NCBI GenBank assembly: GCA_020354025.1
Contig: CP070638.1
Location: 657,999 to 721,998, forward strand
DNA length: 64,000 bases
Origin: Fidelibacterota bacterium
GTDB lineage: Bacteria > Fidelibacterota > Marinisomatia > SCGC-AAA003-L08 > TS1B11
Direction of reading: 5' to 3'
In this document: piece by piece, positions 1-8,648 of the stretch
Layout: the number at the start of each line of letters is the position of its first letter
How positions within the stretch are numbered: the first letter of the stretch is position 1
The notes under the pieces: model-generated
What the model was told of the DNA's origin: nothing
The model's database searches: none
Seen by the model: only the letters and a program-made list of their open reading frames with translations
Made by a program: the position numbers and the translations under genes

Positions 1-32
1 GTGCTGCCGAGGTCAACTGTGAGGTCTGCCAT
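1..32 (-). CDS. pyrD: Dihydroorotate dehydrogenase, N-terminal fragment (partial)
   Basis: Only the first ten codons are present, beginning with ATG at 32 and reading MADLTVDLGS before the window edge. This resembles the start of class 1B dihydroorotate dehydrogenases, and the gene lies 5 bases after the pyrK stop, the usual partner arrangement. The class 1B catalytic subunit oxidises dihydroorotate to orotate in pyrimidine synthesis and passes electrons to PyrK. The call rests mainly on context; the flavin and active-site regions lie outside the window. Confidence 0.65.
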   Translation of the reverse strand, partial: MADLTVDLGS

Positions 33-37
33 GGGGA

Positions 38-853
38 TCATGCCAGTTCGTGGGCCCAGAAGACCGGTCCATCAACGCAGGCCAGTTTAAAATGATTCCG
101 GTAGCTTGGCAGCGAGTGACTTTCATCGGTTTTCAGCTCTACGCTGCATCCCTGGCAGATGCCAAAACCACAAGCCATCAGTGTCTCAGTGGCCAGCTGG
201 CACGGGAGTCCCCGCTCCAGGACAAAGTCCTTGAGGGCGCTAAGCATAGTAGGCGGCCCGCAGCCGAAAAGGGTGATCTGGCCGGTGCTGGACTGATCCA
301 GCACCTTCAGGAGACCGTCCATTACCGTGCCGTGCATTCCGACGGTGCCATCCTCGGTAGTCAGTGTGATATTATTCCCGGGATCGTGATTGAGATAATG
401 GTCATCCTTGCCGCGCGTTCCCATCAGCAGGTAGTGATCACGGCCGTGACTGATCAGTTCCTCGTGCAGGAAGCTGATGGGAGCAATCCCTGCGCCGCCG
501 CCAACCAGGACGGGAAAAGTATCATCAGCGACGCTCCAGCCATTCCCCAGTGGCCCCAGCAAATTCACAACCTGCCCCGGGGGCCATTCAGTCATTGCCC
601 GGGTGCCGCTGCCAACAACTTTATATATCAATCCGATGCGGTCAGCCTTTCGGGATGCCACACTCATGGGACGCCGCAGAAGAGGAGACCATCCCTCACT
701 GATCAGTATGTTGACGAACTGGCCTGGATTAACTGTTGCGGCAATCGCAGGGGCAGCCAGTTCCATCGCATAAGTCTCCCGCGCCAGTCGGCTGTTCGAA
801 ATCAGCTTGCACTCTTCGATTACCATGGTTCTGCTGAGGCTATCGGGCAGCAT
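38..853 (-). CDS. pyrK: Dihydroorotate dehydrogenase electron transfer subunit
   Basis: This 271-residue protein carries electrons from dihydroorotate dehydrogenase B to NAD+ in de novo pyrimidine synthesis. Visible motifs are the FAD-binding RRPMS (residues 60-64), a glycine-rich nucleotide loop GGGAGIAP (118-125), CGPPTM (198-203) and a C-terminal 2Fe-2S cysteine set at 228, 233, 236 and 259, spaced C-x4-C-x2-C-x22-C. The last spacer is somewhat longer than common in PyrK, but the order is right. The start is ATG at 853. It follows the TPR lipoprotein gene by 36 bases and precedes pyrD, so it is probably co-transcribed with both. The pyrD adjacency makes PyrK far more likely than another ferredoxin reductase-like protein. 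Confidence 0.93.
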   Translation of the reverse strand: MLPDSLSRTMVIEECKLISNSRLARETYAMELAAPAIAATVNPGQFVNILISEGWSPLLRRPMSVASRKADRIGLIYKVVGSGTRAMTEWPPGQVVNLLGPLGNGWSVADDTFPVLVGGGAGIAPISFLHEELISHGRDHYLLMGTRGKDDHYLNHDPGNNITLTTEDGTVGMHGTVMDGLLKVLDQSSTGQITLFGCGPPTMLSALKDFVLERGLPCQLATETLMACGFGICQGCSVELKTDESHSLPSYRNHFKLACVDGPVFWAHELA

Positions 854-889
854 TCAGGGTGTCAGGTAATTCACGCGCCGTTTGTCGGT

Positions 890-2608
890 TCATTGCGACA
901 GACTTGCCTTGATCTGTCGAAGGAACTCCAGCCGTTCACCGGCGTCTTGACTATAGGTTCCCGAGGGATAGAGGGCGAGGTACTCATCGTAGGCAGTGAT
1001 GGCACTGTCCAACTGACCAATGTACTCATCATAGATATAAGCGATGGCAAAGTAGGATTGCTCGGTGTCGAATTGGTTCCGGATTTCTCGGAAAAGGTTC
1101 AATGCCTGCCGGGGACTCCGTGTTACCTTTTCGTCAACCTGGGCCGTAAGAGAGTCAAGCCTTGGATCTCCCATCGTGGCGCTTTTATTACTAAGGAGGC
1201 GGCCATACGGTGAATCGGGATATTGCTCCAGCATCAGATCCCGCCAGAAAGCCGCCTGATCTGGATTGTCCTGCGTATGAACATACAGGACGTAGGCAGC
1301 CTGGGCAGCGACGTCCGTATCAGGAAAATTTGACACAATCTCGGCCATTACCTCTAGGGCGGTATCAGGGAGCTCTATCTCAAAAAGTTGGATTTCGCCG
1401 AGCCGGTACAAGGCGTGCGCCAGCTCTCTGCGAATCATGGTAGTATCCACCGACGCTTCAGTTGTGTCTATTTCCTTGTCTGTTTCCGGATTGAGTTGGG
1501 CGCGAAGCGAATGGATTTTCTTATTAATCTCGCTGAAGGTGGTAATCTGCTTCAGCTTGGTCTGGGCGGGTAGATAGTATGCTGAGTTGTTCTTAACACG
1601 TCTAAGATAGTCTCTGGCGGTCTCGATTTCATGAAGTTCGGTAAGATATATTTCACCAGCCCGAAAAGCCGCCTCACTGGCCTCAGGCAGGTTCCTGAAT
1701 TCCTCAAGAACCTCGATGAAACGCTCCAGAGCTGCAGCTCTATTTCCCCTTATAGACTCGATCTTGCCCAGCTCCAGTTGCAGTCCAGGAATAATACTGG
1801 CAAATTCGGTAAGCGCCACCATGTTCCTGATCTCTTTGTAGGCTCCCTCAAAATCGTTCATTTTCTGCAGGAGTTGTACTCGGATCAATCGTGCGTTTAC
1901 CCGCTCGCTCTCATTGGGTGTAGCGCGGGCGAACTTATCCAGGAAGTCCAGCGCGGCAACGTAGTCCTCATTGTCAACAGCCAGTACGTAGAGTTGATCG
2001 TAAATTGCGGCCCGTTGCGCAGCATCAACCGCCAGATTCACTCCTTCCTGAAAGGCATTCATCGCCGCGGTAACATCACCTTGCAACAAGGCAATATCTC
2101 CACGAAGTATGTAAATCTCAGTAAGCAATTCCTCCGATGGGCTGGGCTTGGCAAGGATCAAGGCAATATCTTCTTCAACGGCCTCATATAGACCCAGTTG
2201 CACATGAACTTTGGCCAGCCAGATCATCGCCTGATCATGGAAAGGACTCCAGGGGTATTCCTGGAGCAATTGCCGCAGGTATCTCTCAGCCATACCGAAC
2301 TCCCGGCGGTGGAAGTAGCTTCTCCCGATGATAAAAAAGGCATCATCAATGTACCTGCTTTCGGGGTACTCATCGATCACTATCAGCGATTTTTCGATCG
2401 CTTTTCCAAAAGCATCGCTGGCAGGCTTTGGAATGCTGTTACTGCTAGCAGTGACTCTGGTCTCCAGAGCTTTTACTCCGGTCTCATAATAGGTCTTGGC
2501 GTTATAGAAAGTGTTAAAATAGGCACAGCCGACGGATAGCGCCATTAATGCGACTAAAGTGACTCGCCAAATTTTAACAGGGAGAGTAGCCAGAGAAACG
2601 GGAATCAT
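890..2608 (-). CDS. TPR-repeat outer-membrane lipoprotein
   Basis: This is a 572-residue protein when started at ATG 2608, which has a strong ribosome site GGAGGT six bases upstream; the longer reading to 2677 lacks one and adds 23 residues before the hydrophobic segment. The N-terminus is a lipoprotein signal ending LSVGC, followed by CAYFNTFYNA. The rest is mostly helical tetratricopeptide-type repeats, for example around ESRYIDDAFFIIGRSYF and a final YLALYPSG repeat, in the style of BamD/YbgF-like periplasmic scaffolds. The C-terminal third contains an acidic, threonine-rich linker. A specific role cannot be read from sequence; an envelope assembly or scaffold function is inferred from the lipobox and repeats. 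It sits directly upstream of pyrK, which probably reflects operon sharing rather than pathway. Confidence 0.85.
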   Translation of the reverse strand: MIPVSLATLPVKIWRVTLVALMALSVGCAYFNTFYNAKTYYETGVKALETRVTASSNSIPKPASDAFGKAIEKSLIVIDEYPESRYIDDAFFIIGRSYFHRREFGMAERYLRQLLQEYPWSPFHDQAMIWLAKVHVQLGLYEAVEEDIALILAKPSPSEELLTEIYILRGDIALLQGDVTAAMNAFQEGVNLAVDAAQRAAIYDQLYVLAVDNEDYVAALDFLDKFARATPNESERVNARLIRVQLLQKMNDFEGAYKEIRNMVALTEFASIIPGLQLELGKIESIRGNRAAALERFIEVLEEFRNLPEASEAAFRAGEIYLTELHEIETARDYLRRVKNNSAYYLPAQTKLKQITTFSEINKKIHSLRAQLNPETDKEIDTTEASVDTTMIRRELAHALYRLGEIQLFEIELPDTALEVMAEIVSNFPDTDVAAQAAYVLYVHTQDNPDQAAFWRDLMLEQYPDSPYGRLLSNKSATMGDPRLDSLTAQVDEKVTRSPRQALNLFREIRNQFDTEQSYFAIAYIYDEYIGQLDSAITAYDEYLALYPSGTYSQDAGERLEFLRQIKASLSQ

Positions 2609-2856
2609 CGCACGACCTCCAACATCCGGGAGTATCTGATTCTTAAATCCCTTGTGCGCCGCCCCTGGTTCATTCATCGTCGAGCAAGTTTACCCTCTAT
2701 GGAGGCTGGGGAGCAAGAAAATGCCCCGGCTTAGAGATTGTATAAATTTTCGGCTGAGACCTGACCTTTAGCCTGAGGTATGGTGAATCAGTCTTAGAGC
2801 GTCCGGGGAGAACCGGGTAGGATAGAGGTAGCTTGCTGCTATTATAAGGGAAGCTG
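2609..2856. other. Intergenic gap between pgsA and the TPR lipoprotein gene
   Basis: About 250 bases contain no convincing gene; a 64-codon minus-strand frame here has no ribosome site or recognisable content. The minus strand carries AT-rich patches (TTATAAT near 2836-2850 and TTTATACAAT near 2745) that could serve as -10 elements for the lipoprotein-pyrK-pyrD unit, but no convincing -35 was paired with them. It is the largest gap in the 10-kb minus-strand run, so a second promoter here is plausible. Confidence 0.4.
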
Positions 2857-3408
2857 TCAGGACTCCGGCAGGGTTTTGAAATAATCCGCATACCGTCGGA
2901 GGTAAAAATACCAGCTGATAAGTAGGAGCAGTGTTGCTATCAACAATACCCAGAATCCAATTTCAGGAAATCTCAGCATATAAAAGACCATTGCCAGAGC
3001 TGTAACGCTTAAGAACCACTTGCCGGTTGGATTGGACTGATACACTTCGACCCTGATATTCATGAGATAGGTGACTATAATGGAATTTGTGATATCCCTA
3101 AGGGCCAGTAGAAGAAAGAAATAGATGGGAAAATGACGCTCGGGATCGAAAATCAAGAAGATCATCACGGCCATCATTATGAATTTGTCGGCGATGGGAT
3201 CCAGCATTTTCCCCACATTTGTTATCTCGTGGGCTTTGCGTGCCATATAGCCATCGAAAAAGTCAGACAAGACCGCCAGTACAATCATGATCACTACCGC
3301 CTGCATGTTATCCACTTCCAAGGCCCAAACCAGTGGCAGCGCGAGAATGATCCGGGACAGGCTCAGAGCATTACTTATGGTGAATATGCGATCCGTTGGT
3401 CGCTTCAT
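2857..3408 (-). CDS. pgsA: CDP-diacylglycerol--glycerol-3-phosphate 3-phosphatidyltransferase
   Basis: This membrane enzyme makes phosphatidylglycerol phosphate from CDP-diacylglycerol and glycerol 3-phosphate. The CDP-alcohol phosphotransferase signature is intact: DGYMAR, eight residues, then GKMLDPIAD, giving DGxxARx8GxxxDxxxD. Four or more hydrophobic helices follow. The start chosen is ATG at 3408 (reading MKRPTDRIF), giving 183 residues, the normal family length; an earlier start at 3444 would add 12 polar residues and a longer overlap. The coding region still overlaps the end of the ABC ATPase gene by 38 bases, so translation is probably coupled. It belongs to the envelope operon. Confidence 0.93.
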   Translation of the reverse strand: MKRPTDRIFTISNALSLSRIILALPLVWALEVDNMQAVVIMIVLAVLSDFFDGYMARKAHEITNVGKMLDPIADKFIMMAVMIFLIFDPERHFPIYFFLLLALRDITNSIIVTYLMNIRVEVYQSNPTGKWFLSVTALAMVFYMLRFPEIGFWVLLIATLLLLISWYFYLRRYADYFKTLPES

Positions 3409-4618
3409 GGATATTTCCGTTGTCCAGGTGGATGATTGTGTCACAGAAAAGGGTTAAAAAGTTACGGTCATGAGTTATAATTACCAATGGCTTTGCCTCC
3501 AGGTCACCGGTTAACTGCGTCAGGAATTCGGCCACACCCTGGATCGGCAGGCCATAAGTGGGTTCATCTAAGATCACCAGATCGTATTTCCCTGATAGTA
3601 GTGCAGCAATAGTGAGTAACCGATAGCCGATACTGGCGTCCAGTTCAGCCAGTGTTTGGTAGGAACGGAGTTCCGGGAGTATATTTTTCAGATACTCTGC
3701 CTGACCGTCGGTGAGACGCCCCTGATTGGCAAATCGTTGGATAATGTCGCCAGTGTTGAGTCCCTGGGTTGATGCTTCTGTCTGCTGTACCAAGTAGCCC
3801 AAGCAGGGGATATCAACGCCCGGCAGCTCCACTTTTAGAAGTCCATCATAGGGCGACAACTTAGCGAGGCAGTCGGCGAGGGTGGATTTCCCCGATCCAT
3901 TATCCCCAGTGATGCCTAGACAGCGAACCTGGTTCAGAATGAGCTGCGGTATCCGGAGGGTAAAATCGGTGTCGCAAAATTGTTTTACAACTTCCTGCGC
4001 CACCAGCCGCCAGGGTTTTATGGCTTCCGCCCAGTCTGGTGCCTCGACATCGAGCCGAACGGACGGAAGGGATATTAAGCGTTCCTCATTTAGCCTCCAT
4101 GTGTGCTGCCCCAATCCCGGCCCTCGATGTCGATAGCTAATCTCCAGCATCCGCTTGCCATGAGTTTTCAGAAGATCATGTATTCTTTGAATATTCCGGG
4201 AACTCAGGAAATCAAAGCAGTGCTGCCCGATAAGGAACTCAGATGGTTGCTGGAGGGCAGCAGTAATCGCCAACTGTTGTTGCTCGCCACCCGACAGGGT
4301 TGTCGGAACTTGATCCATACGCTCCGAAAAAGGGCCCTGCTGGATGATTTGGTCCACCTCCAGGTTCAATTGTCCATTGGTAAGACCTTGATTTTCCAAA
4401 TCAAATGCAATCTCACGACGAACCGTATCAGCCACCAAGTAGCAGGCCATGTTAAAGGGAAAGATAAAGCAACTCCGTTCATGGTGTTCCAGAGTTACCC
4501 GCAAACGTTGTGCTAAATCTATGTTGTCGGGATAGAGATGATAGAGTCCCGGGGGAAGATCCCAGAGAAAACAGCTAGCTACCAAGGATGGCCTGGAGGA
4601 TACGGGCTGAGGCACCAA
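3371..4618 (-). CDS. Fused two-domain ABC ATPase with complementary degenerate halves
   Basis: This protein of up to 415 residues contains two ABC ATPase modules like a fused energy-coupling-factor A1-A2 pair. The first half keeps a signature LSGGEQQQ, but where Walker A should be it reads YPDNIDLAQRL, and its Walker B region (FLIGQHCFDFLSS) lacks the Asp-Glu pair. The second half keeps Walker A (GDNGSGKST), Walker B (YDLVILDEPT) and the H-loop (IITHD), but its signature has decayed to ASIGYR. Joined as an ABC sandwich they would form one complete ATP site and one dead site. The start is uncertain: the earliest is TTG at 4618, overlapping the waaA end. No transmembrane partner is adjacent, so the substrate is unknown. 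Confidence 0.8.
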   Translation of the reverse strand: MVPQPVSSRPSLVASCFLWDLPPGLYHLYPDNIDLAQRLRVTLEHHERSCFIFPFNMACYLVADTVRREIAFDLENQGLTNGQLNLEVDQIIQQGPFSERMDQVPTTLSGGEQQQLAITAALQQPSEFLIGQHCFDFLSSRNIQRIHDLLKTHGKRMLEISYRHRGPGLGQHTWRLNEERLISLPSVRLDVEAPDWAEAIKPWRLVAQEVVKQFCDTDFTLRIPQLILNQVRCLGITGDNGSGKSTLADCLAKLSPYDGLLKVELPGVDIPCLGYLVQQTEASTQGLNTGDIIQRFANQGRLTDGQAEYLKNILPELRSYQTLAELDASIGYRLLTIAALLSGKYDLVILDEPTYGLPIQGVAEFLTQLTGDLEAKPLVIITHDRNFLTLFCDTIIHLDNGNIHEATNGSHIHHK

Positions 4619-5852
4619 GATTGTCTTCGATAACTTTCAAGGCTGCTTCTCCGGCGGCCTGGCGAGAGAGATCATCACCCAAGAGAGTTGTAAGCTGGTG
4701 CTGGAATTCCTCAGAGGATTTTACTGATATACCACCACCGCACGCGATCAGCTGCTCAGCTTCATGGCTGCGACTGTACCTAGGACCAAAGATAACCGGA
4801 ATACCGGCAATGGCGGCTTCCATTACATTATGAACGTTGCTACCGAATCCGCCCCCGATGTATGCGAGGATGCCTCTACTGTAGAGCTCCGCCAGGTACC
4901 CTACACCGTCAACGATCAACACCTGGCTGTCAAGGAATCGGCCCAGTCGCCGCCCAAAACGCTCCCAATTAATCCCTGCCTCTGAGAGCCGGACGCCAAG
5001 GGCATCAATCACCTCCGGTTCAGGCTCGTGGGGAACCCACAGCACTCGCACGCTTTCATCCTGGTGCAGTATATTTATCAAAGGCGCACCGATAACCTCC
5101 TCATCTTCTTTGTGAAGGCTTCCCAGGATCACTATACGGTGCTTCCCATTGCGGCGTATCAGCCCGTTGCGCTGGTTGCGTTCCTTAACCCGATCATACC
5201 GCGGATTACCCAAGTTCTTTACTTCAGTTTTGGACGCATTGCCCAAGATAGCCTTTACCCTGAAGTAATCGGCTTCTGATACCGTATAGATATGACTGAT
5301 AGTGCCATAGATTTGCCGATAGAAGTTGGAGAGAATTGGCCATTGCTTACTGCTATCGGGTGCAATACGGGCTGCAAAAAGGGTAGTGGAGACCTTGGCT
5401 TTCAGACAACTCCAGATGAGATTAGGCCAGATATCGTAGCTGGTGAACAACACTTTCTGGGGCTTCATAATCCTTAGCAGCCTTCGCATTGTCCAAGGGA
5501 AATCCAGCGGTAGGTAGAATTTAAAATCCACGGCTTGGTGATCGAAGTGCTCATAGCCGGAAGGGGAAAAGAAACTGACTACTATAATACTCTCAGGTGC
5601 CACTTCCCGTAGACCCTGGACCACCGGCCTAGTTTGTTCATATTCGCCGTGAGAAGCTACATGAAACCAGTATAGTGGACCAGAACGGTCACTGTCTGTA
5701 TTACGAAAATTGATCACTCGTCGGAGGGTGCGGCGCCGACCCCGCAAACCCCGGCGAACCTTGCGATTCATCGGCACAAGGATATACGCTACTATGACCA
5801 TAAGTGGTACAACAACTACGTTATAGAAAAGTCGCCAGCAGAGGGCCATCAT
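4575..5852 (-). CDS. waaA: 3-deoxy-D-manno-octulosonic acid (Kdo) transferase
   Basis: This 425-residue GT-B glycosyltransferase adds Kdo to lipid A precursor at the inner face of the cytoplasmic membrane. The N-terminus has one hydrophobic anchor (about residues 8-27), followed by FHVASHGEYEQTRPVV, matching the family's conserved acceptor-side motif, and a C-terminal nucleotide-sugar half containing YIGGGFGSNVHNVMEAA. The length is normal. The start is taken at ATG 5852, whose ATGA overlaps the stop of the preceding glycosyltransferase gene; the longer frame to 5915 would run far into that gene. Two ATGs are adjacent here. It shows that the cell makes Kdo-containing lipopolysaccharide. Confidence 0.94.
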   Translation of the reverse strand: MMALCWRLFYNVVVVPLMVIVAYILVPMNRKVRRGLRGRRRTLRRVINFRNTDSDRSGPLYWFHVASHGEYEQTRPVVQGLREVAPESIIVVSFFSPSGYEHFDHQAVDFKFYLPLDFPWTMRRLLRIMKPQKVLFTSYDIWPNLIWSCLKAKVSTTLFAARIAPDSSKQWPILSNFYRQIYGTISHIYTVSEADYFRVKAILGNASKTEVKNLGNPRYDRVKERNQRNGLIRRNGKHRIVILGSLHKEDEEVIGAPLINILHQDESVRVLWVPHEPEPEVIDALGVRLSEAGINWERFGRRLGRFLDSQVLIVDGVGYLAELYSRGILAYIGGGFGSNVHNVMEAAIAGIPVIFGPRYSRSHEAEQLIACGGGISVKSSEEFQHQLTTLLGDDLSRQAAGEAALKVIEDNLGASARILQAILGS

Positions 5853-6859
5853 GTCTGCCCTATAAGACTCGTTACGCTCTCTGCCACCTGCTCGGCCGAA
5901 ATGCCAATCAAGCAATACTGCTTACGGCGATAGCATAACCGTCGCCCGTTCTGGCTGCACGGTCGGCACCATAATTTTACCTCATGGACGCGGGAATCGG
6001 GATGATGAGTACGGGCACCGGTCTCACGTGATGTCGGTCCCAGGATCATCACCGCCGGTATATCCAGAGCTTCCCCGGCATGCACCAGACCAGTATCCGA
6101 ACCGATGACCAGCCGGCTGCGGGATAATACGGCTAGAGCCTCCTGAATGTCCGTCATCCCTTTTAGGTTGACCACTTTACTCGGCCCCAGTGCGTCTGCA
6201 ATGTAATCACAGATGGTGTCTTGTGGGCCACCCAGTAATACTATCTGCTCACTGGAGTCGGGCAGCTGTTGGTTAAAGAGCTCTATATAGCGTTCCTTCA
6301 GCCAAGATTTTTGTGGCCAGGCTGCACCGGGGACGCAGACCAGATAAGTCTGATCCAGACCGAACCGTCGGCATATTTGACCAGCTACGTCAATATCAAA
6401 GGATAGGCGGGGGCGGTTTTCGCCTTCCAGTGTGGAAAACCCCGCGTAGCACAGATATTCACTCACGACAGAGAATTCCGGATTAAAACGGTTGACCCAC
6501 AGGTAAAAGAGTAGCCAACGCTTATAATAAGACTTCTTGTAGATTCTAAATTCGGACCTCGGAAAGTATCGCCTGATTACTTTACTGCGTAGGGAATTAT
6601 GGAGATCTATTACCAGATCATAGTCCACTTCGGCCAGGTTACGGGCAAAGGCGGGTAGTTCGGAGGCTCTAACAGCAGGAGGGAGTGAGATAACATTGTC
6701 TGGTGGAGGATCGAAATGATCAACGATCGGACTGAAGCGTTCATGTACAAGATAATTGATGGTGAGGTCGGTGAAGGACTGACGAAGGGCTTGAATTACC
6801 GGTGTAGAAAGAATAATATCCCCCAGGGAACTGAATCGGATCACTAATACACGGATCAC
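5849..6859 (-). CDS. Glycosyltransferase family 9 (heptosyltransferase-like)
   Basis: This 336-residue GT-B enzyme resembles the ADP-heptose:lipopolysaccharide heptosyltransferases (WaaC/WaaF/WaaQ). Family signs are the start VLVIRFSSLGDIILSTPVI, the central LVCVPGAAWPQKSWL block, and GSDTGLVHAGEALDIP near the C-terminus, where the Asp lies in the donor site. The C-terminal tail has four closely spaced cysteines in CRPCSQNGRRLCYRRKQYC, as in many GT9 members. It starts with GTG at 6859, three bases after the polyprenyl synthase stop, and overlaps waaA by four bases. With waaA downstream it probably works in inner-core assembly; the exact sugar cannot be decided from sequence. Confidence 0.9.
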   Translation of the reverse strand: MIRVLVIRFSSLGDIILSTPVIQALRQSFTDLTINYLVHERFSPIVDHFDPPPDNVISLPPAVRASELPAFARNLAEVDYDLVIDLHNSLRSKVIRRYFPRSEFRIYKKSYYKRWLLFYLWVNRFNPEFSVVSEYLCYAGFSTLEGENRPRLSFDIDVAGQICRRFGLDQTYLVCVPGAAWPQKSWLKERYIELFNQQLPDSSEQIVLLGGPQDTICDYIADALGPSKVVNLKGMTDIQEALAVLSRSRLVIGSDTGLVHAGEALDIPAVMILGPTSRETGARTHHPDSRVHEVKLWCRPCSQNGRRLCYRRKQYCLIGISAEQVAESVTSLIGQT

Positions 6860-6862
6860 TGG

Positions 6863-7840
6863 TTATGATGAGCGCTGGGCGTTGAAACTGACCACATTTA
6901 TCAGGGCAGTTTTGTACTCGGAATCGGGGAACAACTCCAAGGTCGCGATAGCCACATCGCTGTAGTGCTGGATGCGCTCTTGGGCATAGTCAATGCCACC
7001 ACCCTCCTGAATAGCTCCACGTACCCGGGCAATTTTTCCACGGCTTGTATGGGATTTGAGAATCCTCAGATATTGCCGCCGTTCTTTGGGTTCAAGCTGT
7101 TTTAAAACATAGATCAGGGGGAGTGTACGAACATTTTTCTTTACGTCAAAGGTTACCGGCTTACCTACTGACTTCCGGTCTCCGACTAGGTCGAAAAGAT
7201 CATCCTTGATCTGGAAAGCGATACCCAGGTTCTCGCCGTATTTTCGAAGGGCTTCCCATTTGCTGGTATCCTCCGAGGTTGTTATGGCCCCCAGCTCACA
7301 GGCGGTTCCAAACAGGCTGGCAGTTTTATCCTTTACCATCTGGTAATATACTTCCTCGGTCATACCCCCAAGGAGTGCCTTCTCCAATTGGAGAATTTCC
7401 CCACTACTGAGCCGTTCCGCCGTGCTGGAAAGTACCTCCAAGGCCTGGAAGTTTCGTAAACCAATCATGTTGCTGAGGGCCTTGGCGAGGAAATAATCTC
7501 CGATCAGGACCGCTTTTTTATTATTAAATGCACGTCTCAGCGATGGCCAGCTACGCCGTAGATCGGACTCATCTACTACGTCATCGTGAACTAGTGTAGC
7601 AATGTGCAGGATCTCAATTAGAGCTGCAGCCCGAAGGCTGTCCAGGTTGGCCTGACCACACAGTCGAGCTGAAAGAATGGTAAGGATAGGCCGCAAATGT
7701 TTGCCCCGGCTGTGTAGTACATACCGGACCATAGTGTTTACTAGCCGGACTTCGGACCGCAGAGCGTTCTCAAATTCTTTCTGGAAGAGCTTAAGATCAT
7801 CGATTATGGGTGCAACGATATCGCTGAGGCGAACCTTCAT
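6863..7840 (-). CDS. Polyprenyl diphosphate synthase (octaprenyl/heptaprenyl type)
   Basis: This 325-residue trans-isoprenyl diphosphate synthase condenses isopentenyl diphosphate onto allylic diphosphates to make a long prenyl chain, usually for quinones. Both aspartate-rich motifs are present: DDVVD (residues 86-90) followed by the arginine pair in LRR, and DDLFD (213-217) preceded by the QIK motif. RGKHLRP near residue 45 is the conserved diphosphate-binding patch. Residues before the first motif are small (A82 T L), consistent with a long-chain product, though chain length cannot be fixed by eye. It lies 31 bases after tatC and 3 bases before the glycosyltransferase gene. Confidence 0.92.
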   Translation of the reverse strand: MKVRLSDIVAPIIDDLKLFQKEFENALRSEVRLVNTMVRYVLHSRGKHLRPILTILSARLCGQANLDSLRAAALIEILHIATLVHDDVVDESDLRRSWPSLRRAFNNKKAVLIGDYFLAKALSNMIGLRNFQALEVLSSTAERLSSGEILQLEKALLGGMTEEVYYQMVKDKTASLFGTACELGAITTSEDTSKWEALRKYGENLGIAFQIKDDLFDLVGDRKSVGKPVTFDVKKNVRTLPLIYVLKQLEPKERRQYLRILKSHTSRGKIARVRGAIQEGGGIDYAQERIQHYSDVAIATLELFPDSEYKTALINVVSFNAQRSS

Positions 7841-7871
7841 CGCAGAAACTTACTGGTACTGAAATAGTAAA

Positions 7872-8642
7872 TCAAGATTCCTCGGATCTATCACCATTAT
7901 TCTCATCAGATTCGTCCTGAGAGGATTCTTCTATACTGAAGATCTTTGAGATGAAAATTGATAGCTCATACAGCAATAGCAGAGGGACCGCCATGAACAT
8001 CTGGCTCATAGGATCAGGTGGGGTCAGGATGGCAGCAAAGACGAGGATGCCGATTAGGGCAAACTTACGGTACCGCCGTAGAAATACTGGTGTCAGGAGC
8101 CCGATGCGGGTGAGGATGAAAGAGATTACGGGCAGCTGAAAAACCATCCCGGCCGCCAGGAGCATCCAGACCACATAGCCCAGATAGGCGTGAATGCTAT
8201 AGTTGGCCTCAACCATATCTCGGCCAAGGGACGTGAAAAAGCGCAGGCTAAAAGGCAACAGGATCAGATAGCCGAAGCTGACGCCAGCCAGCAAGAAGAA
8301 AGAGCCGAAGATCACAACGGACAGAGTTGTGCGCCTTGAGGACCTGCCCATCGCCGGTTCCACAAAGCGCCAGATCTGGTAGATAACTACCGGACTGGCC
8401 AGGACTAGCCCCGTCATCAGGCTGGCGATCAGCTGCACCATGAACATGTCAGATACTTTCAGTGCCTGCAGGATTACGGGTTCGTTCAGTCGTAGAGCCG
8501 GCGCAGTTAAAAAGCTAATGAGCCAGTCAGCCTTAATAAAGGCCAGGATAGCGAAAATGACGATGGCGGCAAGACATTTCAGGATACGCCAGCGGAGTTC
8601 CTCCAGGTGCTGCAGGAAGGTCATCTCGTTGGGATCAGCCAT
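7872..8642 (-). CDS. tatC: Sec-independent protein translocase subunit TatC
   Basis: TatC is the receptor for twin-arginine signal peptides in the cytoplasmic membrane and exports folded proteins. This 256-residue protein opens with MTFLQHLEELRWRIL, the hallmark N-terminal motif, and has about six hydrophobic helices; the FQLPVISF segment and LTPPDP near the last helices are also typical. The C-terminus is a highly acidic cytosolic tail rich in Ser, Glu and Asp. No tatA or tatB is in the window. It lies six bases after the meaB stop. At least one protein in the window (29026-30078) has a candidate Tat signal. Confidence 0.95.
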   Translation of the reverse strand: MADPNEMTFLQHLEELRWRILKCLAAIVIFAILAFIKADWLISFLTAPALRLNEPVILQALKVSDMFMVQLIASLMTGLVLASPVVIYQIWRFVEPAMGRSSRRTTLSVVIFGSFFLLAGVSFGYLILLPFSLRFFTSLGRDMVEANYSIHAYLGYVVWMLLAAGMVFQLPVISFILTRIGLLTPVFLRRYRKFALIGILVFAAILTPPDPMSQMFMAVPLLLLYELSIFISKIFSIEESSQDESDENNGDRSEES

Positions 8643-8648
8643 AGCGAA

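Noticed and set aside
50-1213. Long + strand open frame of 387 codons
   Set aside because: It is antisense to pyrK and the TPR lipoprotein, has no ribosome site and no recognisable protein pattern; the minus-strand genes have clear family motifs.
2697-2891. Short minus-strand frame after pgsA
   Set aside because: It overlaps the end of pgsA, is low in family content and lacks a ribosome site.
4575-4720. Possible frameshift hiding a Walker A in the ABC gene
   Set aside because: The waaA gene occupies this DNA in another frame, and in the ABC frame the Walker A position aligns to YPDNIDLAQRL; in-place degeneration is simpler.
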